Below are positions 37,393-51,977 of a stretch of 64,000 nt of DNA, piece by piece. The notes beneath the pieces were generated by a model. That model was not told the DNA's origin. It saw only the letters and a program-made list of their open reading frames with translations, and did not search any database. The translations under genes were made by a program, and so were the position numbers. The stretch comes from Chrysomallon squamiferum (taxonomy: Eukaryota > Mollusca > Gastropoda > Neomphalida > Peltospiridae). Position 1 is the stretch's first letter; each line of letters starts with the position of its first letter. Where the stretch lies: contig CM022665.1 of the NCBI GenBank assembly GCA_012295275.1, positions 3,608,667 through 3,672,666 on the forward strand, given 5' to 3'.

Positions 37393-40021
37393 AATAGTTA
37401 TTATTATTATAGTGTCATTACCTGTGTAAATTGTAAATGTATCAAATCTGCAGGAATGTGTAAGTTTGGCATTAAAATATAGTAGCTTACATGTTATTAT
37501 TTTATGGTTATTTTTTTCTTCTTTTTCTTCTTTTTTTACTCATAAGATTTCATTGACATTAACAAATATGTGCCAAGTTTCAGAAGTTTTTATTTCACTT
37601 TTATTTTTCTTCTTTTTTCTTTTTTTCATTCATTTTATTTTATATTTGTAACAGAGTGTGATGGTTTGGAATGTTGTTTTCCTTTTAGGTTAAGCACAGC
37701 ATGGCATGTCTGTATAGCAGCATTTTGATTTCTTAATAATGAGTGAATCATTAAGTTTTTATTTAATCTCTATATGATCTATGACAGAACAGTCATGTGG
37801 AGATACTTTTATCTGTTTATACATTACTCAGTTGCTTTATTTTATTTCTTTGTGAAATCTCTTTGCATTCTATTGTATTACAAACCACCATTTAAGAATG
37901 ATTTTTATTACATATTATATTACATATATCTTAATTAGTTCAGAAAAATAAATATATATCAGAGATGGGTATGGACAGAAAGATTATCAATTTTTTTTTT
38001 TTTAAAGTGTACATTGTCACAGGTTTTTGAAATCATTTTTTTTATATATATATATTCAGTCTACTCTAAAAAAACAAAATCTTTGGTTTGTTTTTCTTAC
38101 ATTTTATTTTGATTTATTTTTAAAGACACTGATATGTCATGTCTGAAATGGGGACAAAAGAATTAGATTTTTATACATTGATGAATTTGTCATCACCAAC
38201 ACACACTTTAATTTGATTTTGTCTTTGATTGCATGTGTAAACACCAAGACAAAGCATGCCACATTTAAATAAACTAACAATGCCAAATTCCTTTTTGACC
38301 TCAATACATTGGTACATCTGACAACCATGTTTTGAAATTTTTAAAACCTTGTCCATTATTTTTAATGTCGGTAGCATTGATGATTTCTAACAGTTCAAGC
38401 AGATACAGAACGAACTTAATTAATAATTTTTGAGTGAGTGAAAATGACTTTGTTTTCCTGATTACATGTGGAAATGTTGGTATAAAAACAGTTGAGTGTA
38501 GTCAGCATTGTTGTGTGTGAGTGTGAGTGTTTGTCTGTCTGTCTGTGCACCATTGCAACCAAAATAAAAATACATAAACATACAGTTTTGTTTAAGTATA
38601 TCCAGGAAAGTCTTTAATATACAATATTTATTTATTTATTTATTTATTATCGATTAAAATTAATCATAAAAGCCTGTATCATGTTGGAATAAAAGAAAAA
38701 ATGTAGACAGCTTTTTACTTTACAGAGCATTATTTATTATTCACATGTCAAACAGCATGATTTAGTAATTTCAGAATAATCTTCAAAATGTTTTACTTTC
38801 TTGGTTCTTTCTTCAATTACTCTGAATTTAATGTTGTGTTGACAGCAGCTCGTAGATTTGTTTTTATTGTGTTATGAGACACCTCAGTTTTAGTGTTACC
38901 AGTTTTGGATGTTTGTTTGTTTGTTTTTCGATGGCTAAAAAAAATTAACTAATTACTATTAGAATTTTATAAAATTATCCTGAATTTGTGAACAGCATGA
39001 ATTAATTTGGCTGTAGGCATTTTGAAAGGGGAAATAACCTTTTGAGATTTGTGATTTTGATCCATATTCATTCCAGTATCAGTAATAGTTAAATAAAAAT
39101 GGTGCTGCATGAATAATTTTGAATGTTACTCGTTATTATATCTTTAGACATCTGTTTTCACTTTGTTGTTTTAATTTAAATGAATATTAAGTTACTTTAA
39201 AAAAAAAAAGAAAAAAAAAAAAGATCTGGACAAAATTTAGTTTGCAGACTGAAATGTATTTTTTTGGTCTGATAACCTTGAGTACAAATCACAGGGCAGA
39301 AGTATTTCTGGGTGTGATGGTGTGTAATAATTGTGTATTTGGCATGAGTGCAATAATTATGTTGATTTTTAATCTATATAACTATATAAATATATAAGAG
39401 TAAGATTTCTTTATTAAAGCATTGTTGATAATAACCGGATTATTTATACACCTTAACATGATGATTGTTCAAATTCTTCTGTACAGTTATGTTCACATTT
39501 TATTTTCTCGTTTCCACTTCTTATGATTAGTTTTAGCTGTGTATTACCATGTGTAAACAAATATTAAACATGGACAAAATTACTTCATTTTTATTAGCAG
39601 ATCCAGATATGAACATAGATATTTTGAATAATAATATCATATTATAGTGTAGAAATAATATATATTGTGCAATGCATTATCAATATTAACAGTTTATGTA
39701 ACAGTGATAATATGTTATTACATTTACAATGATCAAAAAAAAAAAAAAAAAAAAAAAAGTTAGAAATATTTTTAACGACATACTGGAGGACATATTTTAT
39801 CAAATATAGTGACTGGTGTTGTTAAGTGAAAAATAAAAATATTTTTCAGTATCAGTAATCAGTAGAACAGATTAATGTAGAGTGAAATAAATAATAATAT
39901 TTGTAATCAATTGATGATCCCAAAGGGAACTGTTGGTTGTTAGAATGTATTAATTACAAGAAAATGTTTTATGTTGAACGTAATCACATTTATTATTATT
40001 TATATGTATATATTTATTTTT

Positions 40022-40033
<12 letters not shown>

Positions 40034-40059
<26 letters not shown>

Positions 40060-40061
40060 TT
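40034..40061. repeat. (TTA)n microsatellite
   Basis: About nine tta units. Confidence 0.88.
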
Positions 40062-40984
40062 TATTTTTTTGTCTGTATTTTTTTTGTCTGTAATTACCAG
40101 AAAATTACAATCAGTCTTAAAATGTAAGCTCATTCAGTCCTATTGGAAGATTAATAATCTTGAGTAGCCATGACATTGTATTTTAAATAGAAAAGTGGAA
40201 CAGACAAACAGAATTATGAATAGGCTTTGTCTTTCCTTTCCTTTTTTTTAAATTTAAATACAGAATTCTGCATCTAATGAAAGAAGCAATACAACAGAAA
40301 ATCATTTTATTGGCAAATCATTTTTTATAATATTTTGTTATTACATTTTAACCTTTCTGTTCATCTATAATTGTTCATCTATATTGGGTATTGGCCTATT
40401 AAAATGTACAAACTAGGCAGAAAATTAAAAACAACAACAAAACAAATTATTTTGTGGAAGATACAATCTGAAATAGTATAATTTTTAAATGAATAATTTG
40501 TTAAAGCTTTTTATTTATTTTTTTTATTATTTTTTTTTTTTTTGCTGTCTCCTTTTTCTTTCTCTCAGTTGTTTTTACTGTACTATAATTCCATGTGAAT
40601 CATTTATTTAACACTTCAATATTTTTTCTTCTGATGAATTAAAACTGAAATCCGGTGATGTATTCATTCAACGAATAATTAACTCATTAATGTAAACAGT
40701 TTAAATGTGTCATTTAATTTTATTGCCAATAATTTTATTATCAGGTCAGATAATTTGGATTTTTTTTTTTTTTTTTTTCTTTAATATTAAATATTCTCAT
40801 TCTTTTTACAGGAAACTAAAAGTGTAACCGTTTTGAAATTTTTATTGTTTGATGAAATCTTTTTATTCTGTAAATACTGTTTGAAAATTTGATGTGGAAG
40901 AAAAGTAAACTATTGAAATATTGTGTCATGTATGAGAAATATTGGAGAGAAAAAAATTAAAATAAATAAATAAATAAATAAATA

Positions 40985-41023
<39 letters not shown>

Positions 41024-41310
41024 TATTTTTTTTAAATAACAGGAGACAGAAAAATATTTGATGTAGTAAATTTATTTTTTGGTCCAGTGTTGTATGACAA
41101 TGTTGTATTGTTTTGGACAGGCCATTCAGCATTACACAGTAGGGGTTAGTCATTTGTGCAGTTTTTCAATCACATTCTGACATAAAAACACAGAAGAGAT
41201 TTATCCTGTTTTGACATTTAAGAAAAGATGGGGTTTACCATTTGGATGAAGTAAAATACATTTAAAACCCCTTTTTTTAAATAGTTAAGAGGTCCATTAC
41301 TAATAACACA

Positions 41311-41311
<1 letters not shown>

Positions 41312-41366
<55 letters not shown>
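41312..41366. repeat. (TA)n(TG)n microsatellite
   Basis: About 24 TA units followed by a short TG run. Confidence 0.92.
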
Positions 41367-42893
41367 GGTGTGTCTTTGTAATTTATGAATCATTAAGTTT
41401 TTGCATAATCAAATTGAAACAAGATGTTCATTTCAATTATTATTATCTTCCATATTTTTTATTGCATTTATATAAACTGCTGCCTGAATTCTTCAAGACA
41501 CTTATGTAATTGATTAATTTATTTTTGATTTGCAAAACATTTGAAGTTTTCTTTTGAAGATGATACAATATGGTGTTATAAAATGGACAGAAGTTAAAAT
41601 GCAGATTGCTTGATGTTCAGTCTATGATGAATTTAAAAATCAAAATTTGATCATTTCTCATCATTGTTCGTTAGTGACTACATAACAAATTAAACACTTT
41701 CATTTTATCTGCACTGAGTAAATCATTAATTTTTATTATTCTAAGATTAACTTATTTTATTTATTTATTTATTTATTAATTATATTTTTCCAATTTTTAA
41801 AGTTTTACCCTTAATCATAAGCATTAACTTTTTTTCCCTTTATTGATGAAATTTTGTTGCAGATTTACAGGAAAAAAAAATGAACAGACTTCTTTACTTA
41901 GATTTATTCATAAAAAATGTTTCATTAAACTATTGAATGACATGTTATTTTTTTTCCATCTGTATAGAGCAGAGGGATGGAGACCAAGTTGTATTCTGTG
42001 TATCAGCCATGTATGCCAGTTCAAAGTTACTGTCCTTGTAAACATGGCTATTTTATATTTTACAAGAATATTTTAAAATTTCATCACTTTTAACTACTGA
42101 TTTGTGTTTTAATCACTGAGGCACCAAACTGTTTTGTACATGAATGCTTTAGAACAGAAAAAAAAGAAAAGAAGGAAAACAAGAACCCATTCAGTTTGTC
42201 AGAAGGATTTAAGTATTTTTGTGAGTAATTCTGCAGCACATGACTTGTTTGTCGTAGCATTGCTTGTTAAAGACAGATACAGTGTATTTGTCTTTCCACT
42301 GTTTTATTTCAGCAGTGTGTAAATGTATAATGAATTATCATTAGTAGAATAACTTAGTTGTATTACTGTATTTTTGAACTTATTGTCCAAATAACATTTC
42401 TCCATTTATTTCAAATTAAAGCTATACCATTGTCTGAATATTTATTATTCTAATATTAAGGCCATTTTTGAAATCTGGATTCATTTTTTGTTTTTTAATT
42501 TTAAATTTTAAATAAAAGAACTGTACCATTACATAAAATATATAACAGTATAATTATATATATTTAGTAATGTTTAATACAAAGTCTGCGTGTTTTATAT
42601 GCAGGCTGTATTTCTGCACTGTGTAAATAGAAAGTCATCTGTACATATACTGATGCTGTATAACTGCAAACTATCACGTACTTATTTGTCTTCTGCATGT
42701 ATTCCTATTGTAATTTCTTCTTACAGAATCAGTGTAGCAGGTTCTTGGCAATAAAATGAACTGCTTTTTTTAAATGCGTGTTTTTATTATTTTGTATTAT
42801 TTATGTAACCTTTTTTTTTTGTTTTTTTCCTTTTGTACTTGTTTTATAATAAACATGTGCTTAAAAATCATGCAGATAATGATATAGGAAATA

Positions 42894-43524
42894 CAGTGGT
42901 AACCCATCTTACAAGTTTTTTGTGTTACGAGCAGTTTCCTGGTTGATTTTTTGCTCCGAGTTACGAGCAAGCTTCAGATACACCACCACTAACTGGTGCA
43001 ATGAACAACATAACATCCGGCCAGCATCCTGTGTCTCGCTCAATTACTTCACGTGGTTACCTTGCCGTGGAAGCATCTCTGTTGTGTTGTGCTCGTATTT
43101 TGCCAAATTTCTTTTTTTTCTGGCCATGGATCTTAAAAAAGTGATTGCAAAGGACAGGGCTGAGAAGAAGAAGCAAATGATGTCGCTTGAATTCATAGAA
43201 AAACATGAGCGAGGTGTGCATGTAGTGAACTTGCTAAGTAATACAAGCGTTGTACTTCTATGTTATGTACAATACTGAAACTCCAGCCAAAGGCACCAAA
43301 ATAATTTGTCTGATCTCCAAAATAAATACAAAACCAATTTATTTCTTTACATTTTCTTTTATTATGTTTTTATACAGTATTTGTCTTTTATAAATATATT
43401 TTTCTTCTTTAAAAACACAATAAAAAAACAAAAAAGTATTTCAATTAATTTCAGTTGGGAAAATTGATTTGAGATATGAGCTCGGTCACAGAACGAATTA
43501 AACTCATAAGTCAAGGTACCACTG
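42894..43524 (+). mobile_element. non-autonomous pogo/Tigger-like DNA transposon
   Basis: The element starts cagtggta and ends taccactg, flanked on both sides by TA (42892-42893 and 43525-43526), the target duplication of Tc1/mariner-superfamily elements. The right end read inwards, cagtggtaccttgacttat, followed by gagtttaattcgttctgtg, is typical of pogo/Tigger termini; the left end is more diverged. Inside lies the start of a transposase. At 631 bases with only a fragment of the gene it cannot move by itself. Confidence 0.85.
43126..43278 (+). pseudogene. pogo/Tigger-like transposase N-terminal fragment
   Basis: 50 codons from ATG (MDLKKVIAKDRAEKKKQMMS) to TGA. KKK.MMSLE and IEKHERGVHVV match the first helix-turn-helix (CENP-B-type DNA-binding) of pogo transposases. 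The frame is lost after NLLSN; the catalytic DDE domain is absent. The reading frame is open further upstream to 42922, but that part is terminal-repeat DNA. Confidence 0.75.
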
Positions 43525-43974
43525 TATATCGACACCAAAAATACATAGGCAAACACAGTGGGAAATATCCCAGAGAAAACTAGGGGAAATGATCCTGCAA
43601 CAAGGTTTTTTGTTAAAGGAGTAAAATCTGAATAATGTTTTATATTCGTAACAGTAGAGCTTTGGATTGTTCATTGGTCACAGATAAAAAGAATTTTCCC
43701 TATTGACACTATTACTGAGCTGACTTTAAATCAAGTTAAACTAAATTAATTAATGGGAAGATCTAAGATTTTGAATTGTGCAAAGGTTTGGTACTGGATA
43801 CGAAATTTATCAATGTAAAATATGTTAATTTTTGGAGAAAACAACAAATATTGGATCTATGTAGAAAACGTGTTCTTAGCTGAATTGCCTACATATAAAA
43901 TGTCATCACAGGTGCTGCAATTTTTTTCAAAATAAAAATGACTTCCTGGCTAAAATTCATATTAGCAGACCAAG

Positions 43975-44009
<35 letters not shown>
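43975..44009. repeat. (AAT)n microsatellite
   Basis: About 11 aat units. Confidence 0.9.
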
Positions 44010-44012
<3 letters not shown>

Positions 44013-44296
44013 GATTAATTCCCCAAACAACCTACTGAGTAATTGTTTCCTTTATATTTTATGTACATCATAAAGATTTTCTAGATATTGTTGTGCAGTT
44101 ATTTTCATATTTTAAGTATACATAGATTTCTTAGAACAGTTTTTAAACATTTTTATAGATTCTGCAGAATAACAATTTTTCTCGGTCCTCCAGATAAGAT
44201 TTCCTAAATTTTGCTGAGAAGACTGTTTTCTTACTTGAATCTGCTGAAGAACATAGTTGTTTTTGTTTTTTTGTATTTTCAGTGCACCAAGTTGCG

Positions 44297-44527
44297 TCAC
44301 TTGACTCTTGAATCGTCCAGTGGGTTGTCCACTACTGACTCGTGTATCATTATGAAGAGAGGAATGTAAGTGAGAAAGTCTAGCAGGTCGAGAGCAGAGA
44401 GGTGACTAAGTTTTTCTCTAATCTCGCACTCGTGTTGGAAGCTCACTCCTCCAGCTCGTAAATCTATCAGTAGCTGGGGTAGAGGGATTCTGTTTGTGTC
44501 GGGATCCACATTACATTCCCACAGTGT
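44297..44527 (-). CDS. EF-hand-like gene, terminal exon
   Basis: TLWECNVDPDTNRIPLPQLL followed by a conserved-looking helical C-terminus ending NPLDDSRVK and TGA. Acceptor tatttcag, phase 0. Confidence 0.88.
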   Translation of the reverse strand, partial: TLWECNVDPDTNRIPLPQLLIDLRAGGVSFQHECEIREKLSHLSALDLLDFLTYIPLFIMIHESVVDNPLDDSRVK

Positions 44528-46661
44528 CTGAAATACAATTGCAAAGTGATGTTACAACATTTAAAAAATTACAATAGGATTTACAGCCATTTAGAAAATA
44601 TTAAATTAAATTAATATTTTCAGCTATTTATCTCCCAAGGGTAAGATCTCATCATAAATTTTATTTATGTATATATACATTTTTTTTTTTTTGTTCATGA
44701 AAATACAGTGCCTCAAAGAAATGAATAAGGGTAGATAGTCCATGCAGTAATCTAAAAAAAATGTTTTGTTTTACATTTTTTTATGTAACAGTCTTTCATA
44801 CCTTACTATATAATGTACTATCAGTACATATTTCCTAAATTTAATAACTATTTATCACTTTTGATATTTGCCAAGAACCATTATTAATTTATTTCTGTTT
44901 AGAAAAGTGACTTGTAAGAATTGATATAAATTGAAGCAAAATAGAGTTACCAGATTAGAAACTGATCTAATTTTATTCTTATAACAAAATCTTAAAGAGA
45001 CACAGTGATGTAACTAAGGTTACACAAATATGAGCTGATTTTACAGTAAAGTTATCGGAAAGATGGTGCCAGATGCAATTTCAGTTCTATTTTCTGTAGT
45101 TACACCCCTGCTCAGCAGTCAAAACAAATATTTCCAAGACAGAATCATTTTCTACCTTGCACATGAAAGTCTTCATCTCTAATATTTTAAAGTCAACTTG
45201 TCCTATGATATTCTTCATCCAATTGCTGCAATTAAAAAACCCTCAACTTTATGCCAATTTTACACAAGTAAATAAAGCAACTACTGCTGAATAATTAAGA
45301 ACAACATCAAAAAAATAAAAATAAATAAATAATCATAATTAAATAAAAGTAATAATACAACCTTTTCTACAATTACTGATAATTACATTGAAGTAATACA
45401 TATCCCTATGCAAAATTATGATTACATTTCACAAACCTATGTTCATTTTAGAACATGAAATTATCTTGAGACTAGAGAGAATCATGTCAGATTTTATTTA
45501 TTAATTTCACAGAAGTTTAACTCCAGAAACTGAGTGTTATGTAATGGAAAAATTAATACAAAACCACTACAGTTTCAAAGCATTAAATCAAACAGGATAA
45601 TTTACATCAAAGTATAAATTATCCAAGGTTGATATGGATATTTACTACCACTGTGAATACAGCTATATCCACATATACACAAACACAATATTTACTGATA
45701 CAACAACCACTTACTATTTTCATTCATATTTCTTACCCAGCATTAAACTATACAGCAGGTCATTTGCATAATAAGCAGTTACCTGCTGAGTATAAAGTAA
45801 AAAATTACAAAACAAAAACAGCCAGTTAGAAATAAGAGCTACTCACTCAAGGGACGTAATTCTCTGGGACAGTGCTGCTAAAACAGAAAACAGTTTAAAG
45901 TCTGCCCCATCTGTTATCTTGTAACCCACCAGCTCCAGTATCTGGAATTCATATACCATTGTTATTAAAAAAAAAGAAGAATTTTGATGCTTAAAAAAAT
46001 TATTATTATTAATGTCATTAACTACTTGTTGAGGTTTTGTTAAACATTATTTTATTTCATCCTTCTTTCATTTGTTCATGTTAATAACATGAAAGAATAT
46101 AAATCAGAAAATAATATTATAACATTTATAAAAAAAAAAATAAAGAAGTAAAAATTACCCTATAGATATATTCTTCTTCGGTACTGGTCAGTTTGTTGTT
46201 GACCACTCGCAATGCCAGCATGGTTTCTGGCCCAGTCAAGTGACCACGATGTTCTTCATCCACCTGTTAGTCATAATAAATCTTAAAGTTTAACTATGCC
46301 TGTACATTTTGTGTAATTATATTTAACTGTGACTAGTCTTTGCTAATAATAAAGTATTCTAATGTTTGTTTTTAATACAATGTAATTAAACACATAAAAA
46401 ATAAAACGCCACTCAGAATGTAAGTGGAATACTTACAACATTAAATGCATGGCGGTACATTTCAAGACTGCTTCGATTTAAAATGCAGTATTTTGCTAGA
46501 AAACCATCTGAAAAACAATGATAAACTGAGCAATGAAATATATTACAGATAAAAAAATGATTTTTTATCATACAGTAAATCATTTAAATACTATTAATTA
46601 TCACTTGTAATAAATTTATATATATCAGTATAATCAACAAAAAAAAAAAAAAAAAAAAAAA

Positions 46662-46697
<36 letters not shown>

Positions 46698-49600
46698 GAA
46701 AATAAAGAAATAAAGAAAAATGAAAAATCTCCACCTATCAAAATCTCAGTTACTGTCAGTTTATTAATTTACTAACATAACACTGATCACTGAAGACAAA
46801 CTGTAAATTGTAAATTTTCGAGTAACTTTAACATATTTTAAACAGTCAAAAACAACAGCATGAGAGTGAAATAGATAATTAAGGTATTCGGTTTAACATA
46901 AATAATAACCTAGTAATATTTTAATCTATAATCAACAAAATTAGATTATATACCATTAGTAACTGATAGACAAATCAGAATCTTTGAAAAGAGAATTAAA
47001 TGTTTTGCATGTCACAGATTTTGTTAGTTCACTTAGTTTGGAAATAAAATTAGGTCCTGTGATACTGTTATTAATGATACGAACGATCAAATGATAAAAT
47101 GACATATAATTGTCATTCCTAATAATAGTTTTTGCCTTAATAATAATTTCTTCTTTTTTTTTTTTCAGGAAAGTAAAAAAGTCATGAAAGTTTCATAAAT
47201 CAGTTCCTAAACATTTGCAATTCATTTACAGTAATCAAAATCCTCACTGTTGCTAATTATTATTAATGACAATAAAATTAATATCTCCATAATGGATAGA
47301 TAGAAAAAAAAAATTGAAGATAAAATCGTACTTGATAATTTACTAACTTTAGTTTTTCACATTACAGTATTTAAATTAATGATCACTACTGCTACAAATA
47401 CTGGTAAGAATAGAACAGCAAAAAAACATAAAAACAAACAACTATATAAATCAAACTTCTGCATATTGTTAATTCACTTCGGACTCACAGTCATCAAAAT
47501 TAGGTCCTAAGTCATCATCATCGTCCTCACTGACCCCTTTGTTTTGTTTTCTGTTGAGCAGTTTGTCAAGCATCTGTTGCTGTCGCAGTCTTCGTGCTTC
47601 TGCCAGTTCTTGCTTTCTCAGTTCATCCCAGTACGATGTGTCTCGCTTCTTTGGGCCCCAGTGTTTCTTGCCTTCCACTGGTTTGTGACTCAAAGCTGTT
47701 AGTCGACGTTTTGCCCGAATAAGTTTCTCTGCTGGGGTTACTTTAGGAAGATCTGCTACTGAGGGGAGCTGGGGTTGAGGTATTGATACTGAACAGGACT
47801 TATCTGTCACATAAAAGTAAAAACATTTTCAAAAATACAAAGATCTTCAAAGGTAAAGGCTGACGGTTGTATTGAATTTTTTAAAGATGTTTTGAAAGAT
47901 GATTCACAACAAGATTTTTTTTTTGATTTTGTACATAATTATCAGTTTATATTATGTAGTGTTTGTGTGATTATGGAATTCATTTGTTTCTTTTGTAAAC
48001 CAGAGTAGCTAAACTAACGAATCTAAAGAAAACAATACAAAATATTTGTCAACAAATTTTGTTCAAACACATCAGAGCATATCACATACTTGATATTTCT
48101 AATAACAATTTCTTCAGAGGAAATCTACTACATTTTTTTTAAATTAGCAGCAACAAATCTTTTATTCAGATCTTTCCGAGGATGGGAAAACAACTATATC
48201 ATTGCTTTAAAATTATTTATACCTAAATGGCTGATTGATAAAAGAGATAATCCTGTGACCCATCATGCTTTAAGTACATGATTTTAATAAATCAAATTAA
48301 AAAGTATTACCATTTATTTAATAATTAAACCCAAAAATTATTTGTACCTTGATCTCCTGTAGTGTCTGTTGTATCATCATCAGCATCAAATATCCAATCA
48401 GAAACTGGCTTACATACAAGCTCTGGTGCTACTTGTTCCAAGTTGGATGATTGGTCTTGAATGGGTCTTCGTGTTGTTGTAACCCGTTCTCTTTTCTTGA
48501 TGGGTGCCCTATCAACCTTTTTAACTGTTATGTCTTCAGAAATCTACCCAAAGCAAAATATTTCAAATTTTATTCTTTTCTTTTTATGAATTTTTAGTTT
48601 TGTAACCATTTAAAAAACAAGAATAAGATGTGCAAATATACATAAAAAAGGTATCTGATTTATAATTAATGATTTCCCTCATTGGATTTGTACAATTACT
48701 GTAAAATTATTCAAGCATCAAAATAGTATTAATTTCCAAAAAAAAACTAAATCTCTGTTCTATTTCTGATAATAGCTTGACATATTATTAGATCAGTGTT
48801 GATGGTTCTTTCATTAATTCAACAATAGATGTATGGCTACAATATATAATGTTGTATCTGTTGTTGATTTATGTACTAAAGGTTAGATTTATGATGACAG
48901 CTTATCATAATAATGATATATCTGTACTGATGATTCTTGTTCTAAATCATTGATAAATATATGATTAAAACATCATAATAATGTTATATATCTGTATCGA
49001 TGGTACTTCTACTAACTCAGTAATAAATATATGACCTACAACTTATCATAATAATGCTATATCTGTATTGTTGGTTCTTGTACTAAATCAGTGATAGATT
49101 TAGGATTCCTGTTTGTCATATTGTAATATCTAAGTTGCTCCTGCATTTTTTCATTGAAAGATTTATGATTCCAGCTTGTCATAATCTCTACTGTTGGCTC
49201 TTGTAGTAGATCAATGATATATTTATGATTACAGGTCGTCATAATGTTATATATCTGCTGGTGGGGTTTTGTACTAGATTCACAACTGTATTGTTACTAA
49301 TGCTTTACCTGTGTTGTTGGTTCTGGTGCAGTTGGAATAGCTGTTTCATTTTCTGTTGCTGTGTTTTTTTCTGGTTCAGCAAGGGGTGTAACTGGTAATG
49401 GCTGAAGAAATGCTTTGAAATCTGTAAGAAAAATACAGTTACTAATATCAAAAACAAAAACAGGGACAACAATGAAATATTCACACCTGTTCTGAATTTA
49501 CCACAGTTTCTGAGATTTTTAAAAATCCATATCTTAAAAAGAATGCAAGTCATACTGAAAAGAATTAACAAAAGCAAGATGAATGTTCAGATATACAAAG

Positions 49601-50168
49601 AGATGGACAGATGGAAAGACTGATAGATATAGAAATGGATCAACAGACAAAAATAAATATAAAATATTTTCAGTCCATTTTATCATTTACTAAAAATTGA
49701 AACAAATTTTTTTCAAAGTTATTATTACAAACAAAAAAGTAAATAAATAAATAAATGAAGAAAAAAATTAAAGCAAAACAAGTTCATTACATTATGATAT
49801 ATAAATCTGAGGATGAATATATTAATCTGTTTTAACAGTAATAAATGGAAACATATTTTGGTTAAAATCTTTATAATTTTATCTGAATTAGAACTGAAAA
49901 AAACAGGATTAGATTTACATCAAGTATTTTAAAACCTTTTGGTATTGAAAATAAGCAAAGCACAACAATTTAAAATTGAAGAAATATTGAGATATAAAGT
50001 GCTACAATGCCATGGTAACATTAGTAAGGTTATTATTTTGCTTGTTTGAAACATTAGAAGATATTTTAAATATACAAGTCAAAGTAAAATAAAATCTTTA
50101 GTCAGTATTATTACAATATTAAAATGTTAGTAATTTACATTATGACTGATTTTAGCTATTCTGTATGT

Positions 50169-50224
<56 letters not shown>

Positions 50225-51940
50225 CTGTGTCTGTTAAGAAATAAAATGAGAATAACAGAAAAAAGATAATTGTTAATGTATTAAGACAACACTTTCAGTC
50301 ATATTACAGTTTACCTGTCATCTTTTTTTTCTTCTTTTTTTCTAGACTACTAACAATTTTATGTTGGTTTTATTAGTGAAGAATAAAGAAACCAAAACTC
50401 GAAAGATGAAAAAAGCATGTTAAAAATATTGTTAGGTTACAGAATGAAATTAATTTCAGCATTCAGAATTAACTCAAAGGCTTGTACCTGACTGCTGTTC
50501 ATGGACACTCTCTGGTGCAGTAGACACATTTTTCTTTCCTTTGTTAACAATTACATGGATTAATTAAATATGATAACAAATAATAATATTATAAATGGAC
50601 TACCAATGTTTTATATTCTTGAAAGTATAACATGGTTGATTTTCAAAGCTATTTGGAATATCAGCCTCTTTTATCAGTTAACTGATTAAAATAAATGAAA
50701 CATTTGAGAACAATTTTCATCACAGGTATTTATTTCTTGCATGATGTGATTCTGCCAATGCTAGCTCTCAGCACCTGCTGAATATACTTTATGTATGATA
50801 ATGTACCTCAAAAGATGTTACAGCAATCTGATTATTATGTCAAAATAATTGAGACCACACAGTTAAATCCATCTCAAGTGTTTCGTTTTTTAAAAACAAC
50901 AGCTAATTATAATGTTCATAATTAACAAAATAATCCATAATTGATGTTTTTTGATAAAATAAATTTACATTTATTAAAATTTAGAAGTCTGCAGATGTGA
51001 CAAACCAGAAAACTGGCCCTACTCAGTTAGGGGATAATAAGTTGAGTTGAAATGTATGAAACTGGCTCAGAAAGCATTTTCGTCAAAATCACACATCTAA
51101 AATCTGGCCAAGAAAGTCAAATACCTTTGTGATGTCTCTCTGACCAAAAACAATTTTCAAAACTTTTTAGAACTTTTTAAGTATTGTTATATCTAAAAAG
51201 TGAAATTAGATTATCTGAAACTAACCTGATTTCTGATCAGATGAGATTTTGGAAGGTTTTTTGGAAACAGTGGAAGTTTTTACAGCAGACTTTGGACTAG
51301 GTGCTGGATGTTTCTCAGCTTTTGGTTTTGAAAATATCTTTTCTAAAAAAACACCAAAACAAACATATATCAGTTAATTAACAATTATGTTTTTCATTCA
51401 AACACAGAAATAGTCAACAAAACATGATGTATACAAAAAAAATTAAAAATTCAAAAGTAATAACTTAGATCTTAACCTGTATGTCAAATTTGTTAGATAA
51501 AGTTTTTAAAATCTTCACACTGCACAGAAAGAAAAATACACATTCACACATTTAACATAAAATACAGTGACATACAGGCTTTTTTAGATGCACATACACA
51601 ACAAAAACACACGCAAAAGTATTGTGATTAAATTAAATTTAAAAATCTAAATACTAGAAGAATTTTATTTATATTCATTTAGAGCTTACAAAACATATGC
51701 ATTATGAAAACAAAAGAAGAAATCAGCAAAATATTTTAGTAGTTCATAAAAGAAAGCACATTATCTTAAACTGGAACAAAGCACACCATGTAATAATTAT
51801 GTTTTGAACATAAAACCATTATTCTGAAAATGAAGAACTGATGAATTTTACCTATCATTCTGTGAATGCATATAAATGAATGAGTGAATGTGTTGTCTGT
51901 GTGTGTGTGTGTGTGTGTCTGTGTGTAGTTTGTTGTGTGT

Positions 51941-51977
<37 letters not shown>

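Larger units (their letters stand above)
37194..42770 (+). other. probable long 3'UTR / downstream region of WASF
   Basis: No coding exon is visible for 5.5 kb after the WASF stop. Near the far end, two consensus Pumilio sites (tgtaaata at 42622-42629, tgtacata at 42640-42647) precede an AATAAA at 42750-42755 and a T-rich run. Earlier poly(A) signals are plentiful, so shorter ends are equally possible. The stretch also holds TTC, TTA and TA microsatellites. Confidence 0.4.
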
